Source of the DNA: Bacteroidota bacterium
GTDB taxonomy: Bacteria; Bacteroidota; Bacteroidia; Bacteroidales; Dysgonomonadaceae
NCBI GenBank assembly: GCA_023424395.1
Contig: JAFADY010000007.1
Coordinates: forward strand, 1 to 64,000
Length of the DNA: 64,000 bases
Direction: 5' to 3'
In this document: one piece after another, positions 59,264 to 64,000 of the stretch
How positions within the stretch are numbered: the first letter of the stretch is position 1
How the letters are laid out: every line of letters begins with the position of its first letter
Program-made: the position numbers and the translations under genes
Notes under the pieces: model-generated
The model's input: the letters and a program-made list of their open reading frames with translations, nothing else
Database searches by the model: none
What the model was told of the DNA's origin: nothing

Positions 59264-60838
59264 ATGTCATTAAAAGAAGAAATTCAACGCCGGCGCACCT
59301 TCGCCATTATCAGCCACCCCGATGCGGGAAAAACCACATTAACAGAGAAATTACTGCTGTTTGGCGGCGCCATTCACGTAGCGGGAGCTGTAAAATCCAA
59401 TAAAATAAAAAAAACCGCCACGTCCGATTGGATGGAGATTGAGAAACAACGCGGAATATCGGTTGCTACATCGGTAATGGGTTTTGAGTACGTCGATTAT
59501 AAAATCAATATTCTCGACACGCCCGGCCACCAGGATTTTGCCGAAGATACATATCGTACACTCACGGCCGTGGACAGTGTTATAGTGGTGGTGGACATAG
59601 CCAAAGGGGTGGAAACGCAAACCCGAAAACTGATGGAAGTGTGCCGGATGCGCCACACGCCGGTAATGATTTTCGTGAATAAACTCGACCGTGAAGGAAA
59701 AGATCCGTTCGATATTTTGGACGAATTGGAGGAAGAACTTCAAATTGCGGTTCGGCCATTGAGTTGGCCAATTGACATGGGCGACCGTTTTAAAGGTGTT
59801 TACAATCTTTTCCAAAACAGTTTGGATTTATATCAACCGAGCAAACAAACCGTAACCGAATCGGTGAAAATGGATATCGCTTCACCGGAATTGGAGAAAA
59901 ATATAGGTGAACGTTTAACAAAAAAACTACGAGACGATGTGGAACTTATTACCGAAGTTTATCCCGAGTTTGATCGTGAAGATTATCTTGCGGGAAAATT
60001 AGCGCCCGTTTTTTTCGGTTCGGCGCTCAATAATTTCGGTGTGAAAGAACTGTTGGATTGCTTTGTGCAAATTGCGCCATCGCCTAAACCCGTACAAGCC
60101 GAAGAGCGTGTGGTTGACCCCTACGAGGAGCCGTTTTCGGGTTTTATCTTTAAAATTCACGCCAATATGGATCCCAACCATCGGTCGTGTATCGCGTTTG
60201 TAAAAGTGTGCTCGGGGCGGTTTGAACGAAATGTGAATTACAAGCACGTTCGCTTTAATCGTCAACTGAAATTCTCATCGCCCACGGCGTTTATGGCGCA
60301 GAAAAAGGAGATCTTGGACGAAGCTTTCGCGGGAGATATTGTGGGATTGCCCGATAACGGCAATTTTAAAATAGGCGATACGCTCACTTCGGGCGAAGAG
60401 TTACATTTCAAAGGTTTGCCCAGTTTCTCACCCGAAATGTTCAAATACATTGAAAATGCCGATCCGATGAAATCGAAACAGCTGCAAAAAGGTATTGAAC
60501 AATTGATGGACGAAGGCGTGGCGCAACTTTTTACCAATCAGTTTAACGGACGAAAAATCATCGGAACCGTTGGTCAACTTCAGTTCGAAGTAATTCAATA
60601 CCGCTTGTTGCACGAATACGGCGCGCAATGCCGTTGGGAACCCATCAACCTTTACAAAGCCTGTTGGATCGAAAGCGATGATGCGGCGCAATTGGGCGAT
60701 TTCAAAAAACGCAAATACCAATACATGGCTCACGACAAAGAGGGTAGGGATGTGTTTCTTGCAGAATCGAATTATATTTTAATGATGGCGCAGCAGGATT
60801 TTAAAAATATCCGCTTCCATTTTAGTTCTGAATATTAA
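59264..60838 (+). CDS. prfC: Peptide chain release factor 3
   Basis: 524 residues. G domain with ISHPDAGKTTLTEKLL, DTPGHQDFAEDT and NKLDREGKD, then domains II and III ending in LMMAQQDFKNIRFHFSSEY. It recycles RF1 and RF2 from the ribosome. Bacteroidales prfC genes often follow DUF4924 and rfbD, as here. Ends four bases into the convergent lipoprotein gene. Confidence 0.95.
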   Translation: MSLKEEIQRRRTFAIISHPDAGKTTLTEKLLLFGGAIHVAGAVKSNKIKKTATSDWMEIEKQRGISVATSVMGFEYVDYKINILDTPGHQDFAEDTYRTLTAVDSVIVVVDIAKGVETQTRKLMEVCRMRHTPVMIFVNKLDREGKDPFDILDELEEELQIAVRPLSWPIDMGDRFKGVYNLFQNSLDLYQPSKQTVTESVKMDIASPELEKNIGERLTKKLRDDVELITEVYPEFDREDYLAGKLAPVFFGSALNNFGVKELLDCFVQIAPSPKPVQAEERVVDPYEEPFSGFIFKIHANMDPNHRSCIAFVKVCSGRFERNVNYKHVRFNRQLKFSSPTAFMAQKKEILDEAFAGDIVGLPDNGNFKIGDTLTSGEELHFKGLPSFSPEMFKYIENADPMKSKQLQKGIEQLMDEGVAQLFTNQFNGRKIIGTVGQLQFEVIQYRLLHEYGAQCRWEPINLYKACWIESDDAAQLGDFKKRKYQYMAHDKEGRDVFLAESNYILMMAQQDFKNIRFHFSSEY

Positions 60839-61437
60839 AACACCCAATCTTCGCTTCTCTGTGGTTCAGGATTGCTGAAGTCCATATTGCCTCGGCCAAA
60901 ATCAAAAAGAATTCCACGAAAATCGAAATCGAGCCACAGATCAGATATTTTCAACCTCGATTTATCTACAAACATTTCCTGTTGAGCCGCATGGTGTGCA
61001 AGTTCAGGAAGAACTTCGTAAACTTCACCTACATTCATCCCTCTTTCCAATTGATCCCATCTATTTCTGAAACTTATGCTCGCCAGCGCTGTAGTTCGTC
61101 TTATAATGTCATCAGACTCTCGCAGGTATCTTATTTTGTCTTCTTCGGTTTTAAAAATTCTAAAAACATAGGAACGTTCGCCCAAATCGAGCGAATAATT
61201 GGAGGCGAATAATACTTTATAGTCGTTATATCTGTATTTATTCAAAGTTTCTCTCACAAAAGAATAAAATTTGTCTTCAACTTCCTGGTTATTTGAGTAA
61301 CTGTTCCACGTGATCGTTTGGTAAACGATGTCGTTTTTAATTTCAACATTTGTTTTTCCACCGAAAGTTAATACATCGCATCCGCTCAAAATCATGGTTA
61401 ATGTTCCTAAAATCAACGCTTTCAATAGTGTTTTCAT
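60835..61437 (-). CDS. Putative lipoprotein with SmpA/BamE-like motif
   Basis: 200 residues. Lipobox LSGC, then an alpha/beta part with SYSNNQEVEDKFYSFVRETL, GERSYVFRIFKTEEDKIRYL, and DQLERGMNVGEVYEVLPELA, which has the GM-xxxEV pattern of BamE/SmpA-type domains; ends FDFGRGNMDFSNPEP. Function unknown. It may be the second BamE-like protein here besides the broken one at 8573. Overlaps the prfC end by four bases. Confidence 0.6.
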   Translation of the reverse strand: MKTLLKALILGTLTMILSGCDVLTFGGKTNVEIKNDIVYQTITWNSYSNNQEVEDKFYSFVRETLNKYRYNDYKVLFASNYSLDLGERSYVFRIFKTEEDKIRYLRESDDIIRRTTALASISFRNRWDQLERGMNVGEVYEVLPELAHHAAQQEMFVDKSRLKISDLWLDFDFRGILFDFGRGNMDFSNPEPQRSEDWVF

Positions 61438-61460
61438 AATTTGATAAATATTTCAATAAA

Positions 61461-61802
61461 CTAAAAATTATCCGGATCTTCTCGCGATGCAGTAGCGGTA
61501 ACGCTATAAAAAAGCCTGTCGAAATTTGATAAAAGCATTTCTACAAATTTTGTATGGAAAACGGTGTAAAGTTTCGACGAAATATGTTTGCGGTCTTTCC
61601 GTTTCAGCAGGCCGAAACGCAATTCGTTGTCGTCCACCCAGATTTGCGGTTTAAAAAACGCTTCGTTTTTCCACAAAATAACGCCGTACGTAATCCTCCC
61701 GTCGGTAAGACGAGTCCATTTATCGGCTTTTTTCAGGTCAATAGCAGCGTAAATTTTATCGAGCAACAAATCGGGCTGACTAGTTTTTACGATTATTGCC
61801 AT
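61461..61802 (-). CDS. Small cytosolic protein of unknown function
   Basis: 113 residues, no signal. AIIVKTSQPDLLLDKIYAAI, RITYGVILWKNEAFFKPQIW, LLKRKDRKHISSKLYTVFHT and an aromatic-rich end (NFDRLFYSVTATAS). I do not recognise it. It begins six bases after murQ on the same strand, so it probably belongs to the muramic acid operon. Confidence 0.6.
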   Translation of the reverse strand: MAIIVKTSQPDLLLDKIYAAIDLKKADKWTRLTDGRITYGVILWKNEAFFKPQIWVDDNELRFGLLKRKDRKHISSKLYTVFHTKFVEMLLSNFDRLFYSVTATASREDPDNF

Positions 61803-61808
61803 GCTGTT

Positions 61809-62621
61809 TTATATTCGATAACTATCAATAGCGGCTTTCACAGAACCGTGCAACAGCAAAAGATTCTTAGCTTGCTCATACGGTAAACTCAATTCGTCCA
61901 CGATCATGCGCGTGCCCCTGTCCACCAATTTCTGATTGGTTAATTGCATGTTTACCATCCGGTTGCCTTTTACGCGGCCAAGTTTTATCATCGTGGAAGT
62001 AGTTATCATGTTCAGCACCAGTTTCTGTGCTGTTCCCGATTTCATACGCGTGCTGCCGGTTACATATTCCGGGCCGACGATGGGTTCGATTTTTATTTCG
62101 GCTTCCGCCGCCACGGGCGAGTCGGGATTACAACTGATGGCTCCCGTAAGAATTCCGTTCTCACGCGCACGACGCAAAGCGCCTATAACGTAAGGCGTTG
62201 TTCCCGATGCGGCAATGCCTACGAGTGTATCGTTTTGATCGATGTGGTATTCCAGTAATTCTTCCCAAGCCCTGTCATAATCGTCTTCTGCCGCTTCCAC
62301 AGGATTTCGCAAAGCTATGTCGCCGCCGGCGATTAATCCGATAACGTATGTGTTTGGCATACCGTATGTTGGCGGAATTTCCGAAGCATCGAGCACACCA
62401 AGCCGCCCGCTTGTTCCGGCGCCGATATAAAAAAGGCGTCCGCCTCGTTTCATTCGTTCCACAATTCCTGTAACCAGTTTTTCGATCTCGGGAATGGTTT
62501 TTTGCACCGCATCCGCCACTTTTTTATCCTCCTGATTCATTTCAGTCAGGATTTCCAAAACCGATTTTTTTTCTAAATGGTCGTAATGCGACGGTTGTTC
62601 AGTTACTTTGATAAATGCCAT
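61809..62621 (-). CDS. murQ: N-acetylmuramic acid 6-phosphate etherase
   Basis: 270 residues. SIS fold with FYIGAGTSGRLGVLDASEIP, GGDIALRNPVEAAEDDYD and NPDSPVAAEAEIKIEPIVGP, GSTRMKSGTAQKLVLNMITT. It splits D-lactate from MurNAc 6-phosphate to give GlcNAc 6-phosphate. Slightly shorter than E. coli MurQ (298) at the C-terminus. Gap of 26 bases to the upstream kinase gene; the three genes form a murT-murK-murQ salvage unit. Confidence 0.95.
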   Translation of the reverse strand: MAFIKVTEQPSHYDHLEKKSVLEILTEMNQEDKKVADAVQKTIPEIEKLVTGIVERMKRGGRLFYIGAGTSGRLGVLDASEIPPTYGMPNTYVIGLIAGGDIALRNPVEAAEDDYDRAWEELLEYHIDQNDTLVGIAASGTTPYVIGALRRARENGILTGAISCNPDSPVAAEAEIKIEPIVGPEYVTGSTRMKSGTAQKLVLNMITTSTMIKLGRVKGNRMVNMQLTNQKLVDRGTRMIVDELSLPYEQAKNLLLLHGSVKAAIDSYRI

Positions 62622-62647
62622 TTCAATTTGTGTTTTACGAATTACGA

Positions 62648-63484
62648 TTATTTGTAATATTCTACCAACCCTTCCATAGGCGATTGTACGATTTTTCCTA
62701 TGCGTATGCCTTTTTCCTCAGCCACTTTCTTCAGAAAATCGGCATAATAAAAAGCGATAGAGCCAACAAAATTAACGCTGTTATTTTGATAATCGTACTG
62801 CATAACATTTCTCTCGAAGAAATCAGAAAAACAATTCTCAACAACGGCTTTTATTGATTTGTCTTCGATATGCTGCATGATGAACGGCGAAAGGCTTGCC
62901 AGGAACCTACTTGGGAAAGGCTGACGATAGACTTTGTCTATGATTACCGCCGGAGTGAGATTATATTCTTCCAACAATTTTTCTTTTAAACCTTCGGTTA
63001 ATTGGTTTTTAAGCGCATCGCCTACCAATCGTTTTCCCAATTGAGCTCCACTACCTTCGTCTCCTAAAATAAAGCCAAGTGGCGAAATTTGTTTCACTAT
63101 TTCTTTACCATCCCATTCGCAAGAATTACTTCCCGTTCCTACGATGCACGCGATCCCCGAACTGTGGCCGCAAAGGCTGTGTGCAGCGGCTATCAGGTCG
63201 CTGTACACTTCAATTGTTTGAATTGGGAACGATTGAAAAAGCGCATTTTTTACCAAAGGTATTTTTTCGGGAATACAGCCTGTTCCATAAAAATAAATAG
63301 CATCGATGTTCTCGTCTTTTAATAGAGGAAAAACGTTGAGTTTTATGTCTTCGGCAATTTCTTCCTGTGTTTGATATATGGGACTGATTCCTTTACTTGT
63401 TAATCTACGGAGAATATTTCCGTTTGAAGTCAGGCACCAGTCGGTTTTAGTTGCGCCACTGTCGGCGATTAAGATGTTTCGCAT
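62648..63484 (-). CDS. murK: N-acetylmuramic acid kinase (BadF/BadG/BcrA/BcrD family)
   Basis: 278 residues of the ASKHA sugar-kinase fold: ILIADSGATKTDWCLTSNGN (phosphate 1), IACIVGTGSNSCEWDGKEIV (phosphate 2), and LGFILGDEGSGAQLGKRLVG. The next genes, MurQ and a MurT-like transporter, imply that the substrate is MurNAc, as in Tannerella forsythia MurK; GlcNAc kinase is the alternative. Makes MurNAc 6-phosphate in the cytoplasm for MurQ. Confidence 0.75.
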   Translation of the reverse strand: MRNILIADSGATKTDWCLTSNGNILRRLTSKGISPIYQTQEEIAEDIKLNVFPLLKDENIDAIYFYGTGCIPEKIPLVKNALFQSFPIQTIEVYSDLIAAAHSLCGHSSGIACIVGTGSNSCEWDGKEIVKQISPLGFILGDEGSGAQLGKRLVGDALKNQLTEGLKEKLLEEYNLTPAVIIDKVYRQPFPSRFLASLSPFIMQHIEDKSIKAVVENCFSDFFERNVMQYDYQNNSVNFVGSIAFYYADFLKKVAEEKGIRIGKIVQSPMEGLVEYYK

Positions 63485-63504
63485 AATTTTTTTGTTTGAT
63501 ATTA

Positions 63505-64000
63505 TTATAATTTTATGTAGATATTCTTTTTATACAAAATATACCCGAACAACCAGCAAAGCGTTACGAAAATGAGCGCGTAAAGCAGTGATCCGAAATA
63601 ATTGCCTGCCCACGGTTGTAGTAATATGTTATACGTAAATGTTTTAATAGCAATGGGTTCGCCCTGATAATTAAACCTGATATTGGAAATCAAATTTGCT
63701 AAAACACCTGCGAAAACATACACAATAAGCGGATTCACACCGAAAGCGTGAAAAAATCGGCTCCATTTTTCTTTTTTGTTAATGTCGATAATCCAAATAA
63801 ATAAACCGAGCAATTGCGCCGCGAATCCGGTGGTTGTTAAAACGAAGGTTGAACTCCAGATTTTTTTGTTGATAGGACATCCGTATTGCAGTAACAATCC
63901 CGCAAAAGCGAGTATAGTTCCCCAAATCAGCAATTTTTGAACACGTACGTGATTATCTTTATTTACAATTATCATTGCTCCGAAAAGGAATCCGGTAAGA
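63505..64000 (-). CDS. murT: MurT-like N-acetylmuramic acid transporter (DUF5009-type membrane protein), partial
   Basis: The gene runs off the right edge: the frame is open at 64000, so the N-terminus is missing. The last 165 or so residues contain about five membrane helices, PINKKIWSSTFVLTTTGFA, HAFGVNPLIVYVFAGVLAN and LLYALIFVTLCWLFGYILY. This resembles heparan-alpha-glucosaminide N-acetyltransferase-like DUF5009 proteins, among which Tannerella MurT is a MurNAc importer. Its place before murK and murQ supports transport; acyltransferase activity remains possible. Confidence 0.65.
   Translation of the reverse strand, partial: LTGFLFGAMIIVNKDNHVRVQKLLIWGTILAFAGLLLQYGCPINKKIWSSTFVLTTTGFAAQLLGLFIWIIDINKKEKWSRFFHAFGVNPLIVYVFAGVLANLISNIRFNYQGEPIAIKTFTYNILLQPWAGNYFGSLLYALIFVTLCWLFGYILYKKNIYIKL

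Noticed and set aside
1..64000. tRNA or rRNA genes
   Set aside because: I found no sequence with the conserved tRNA T-arm or rRNA core motifs while reading; a covariance search would be needed to exclude a missed tRNA.

Overview
The window is a chromosomal segment from a member of the Bacteroidales (Bacteroidota). Evidence: many starts are preceded by the Bacteroidota promoter (-7 TAnnTTTG, sometimes with a -33 TTTG 17-25 bp upstream). Shine-Dalgarno sequences are mostly absent. The primary sigma factor lacks region 1.1, MurF and alanine racemase are fused, and there is a FecR/ECF-sigma/TonB-receptor locus. Families typical of the order occur (DUF4924, DUF5063, GSCFA, OMP_b-brl-type receptor). 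Assignment below order is not attempted. No rRNA, tRNA, CRISPR array, integrase or transposase is visible.

Layout. 1-6.1 kb: gamma-carbonic-anhydrase-like hexapeptide protein (partial), Pfk-2, NhaD antiporter, MFS exporter and a DASS/SLC13 permease. 6.1-8.4 kb: three exported or membrane-anchored proteins of unknown role. 8.5-12.8 kb: a decaying block with a BamE/SmpA-like gene, a TonB-dependent receptor, a FecR anti-sigma gene and an XRE antitoxin-like gene, all broken and surrounded by palindromic repeats. 12.8-15.3 kb: a second DASS permease paralogous to the first, then the intact ECF sigma that probably once partnered the broken FecR. 15.4-21.5 kb: prfB with its programmed +1 frameshift, a stand-alone encapsulated-ferritin-type protein, a SoxB-like metallophosphatase, an NlpC/P60-LysM lipoprotein, a HAD phosphatase and an amidase. 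21.5-26.7 kb: metK behind a SAM-II riboswitch candidate, then the minus-strand run ompH-murI-cvpA-psd-pssA. 26.9-31.7 kb: rimP-nusA-infB. 31.9-37.7 kb: LemA/TPM proteins, miaA, lysA, a glycosyltransferase. 37.9-42.0 kb: HtrA protease, RpoD and an OmpA-family porin behind a long structured leader. 42.1-48.6 kb: GSCFA, MurF-Alr and DUF2721, a probable small RNA, an rRNA methyltransferase, an exonuclease and DUF5063. 48.8-53.4 kb: SPFH protein, a small ribbon-helix-helix gene and a BlaI/BlaR1-type pair whose sensor carries receptor-plug-like domains. 53.4-57.6 kb: secreted propeller, GH5-like hydrolase, S9 hydrolase and MBL hydrolase. 57.7-60.8 kb: DUF4924-rfbD-prfC. 60.8-64 kb: murT (partial)-murK-murQ for N-acetylmuramic acid salvage, plus two small genes.

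How genes work together. Cell-envelope building and recycling dominates: murI, murF-alr, lysA, amidase, NlpC/P60, murTKQ, psd/pssA and ompH. Translation and transcription core genes (prfB, prfC, rimP, nusA, infB, miaA, rpoD) are interleaved. The most notable non-housekeeping signals are the heptamer tandem arrays found in at least eight spacers, the orphan EncFtn, the sensor-plug fusion with its nested operator, the small-RNA-like unit near 46.1 kb, and the clustered gene decay at 8.5-12.8 kb.
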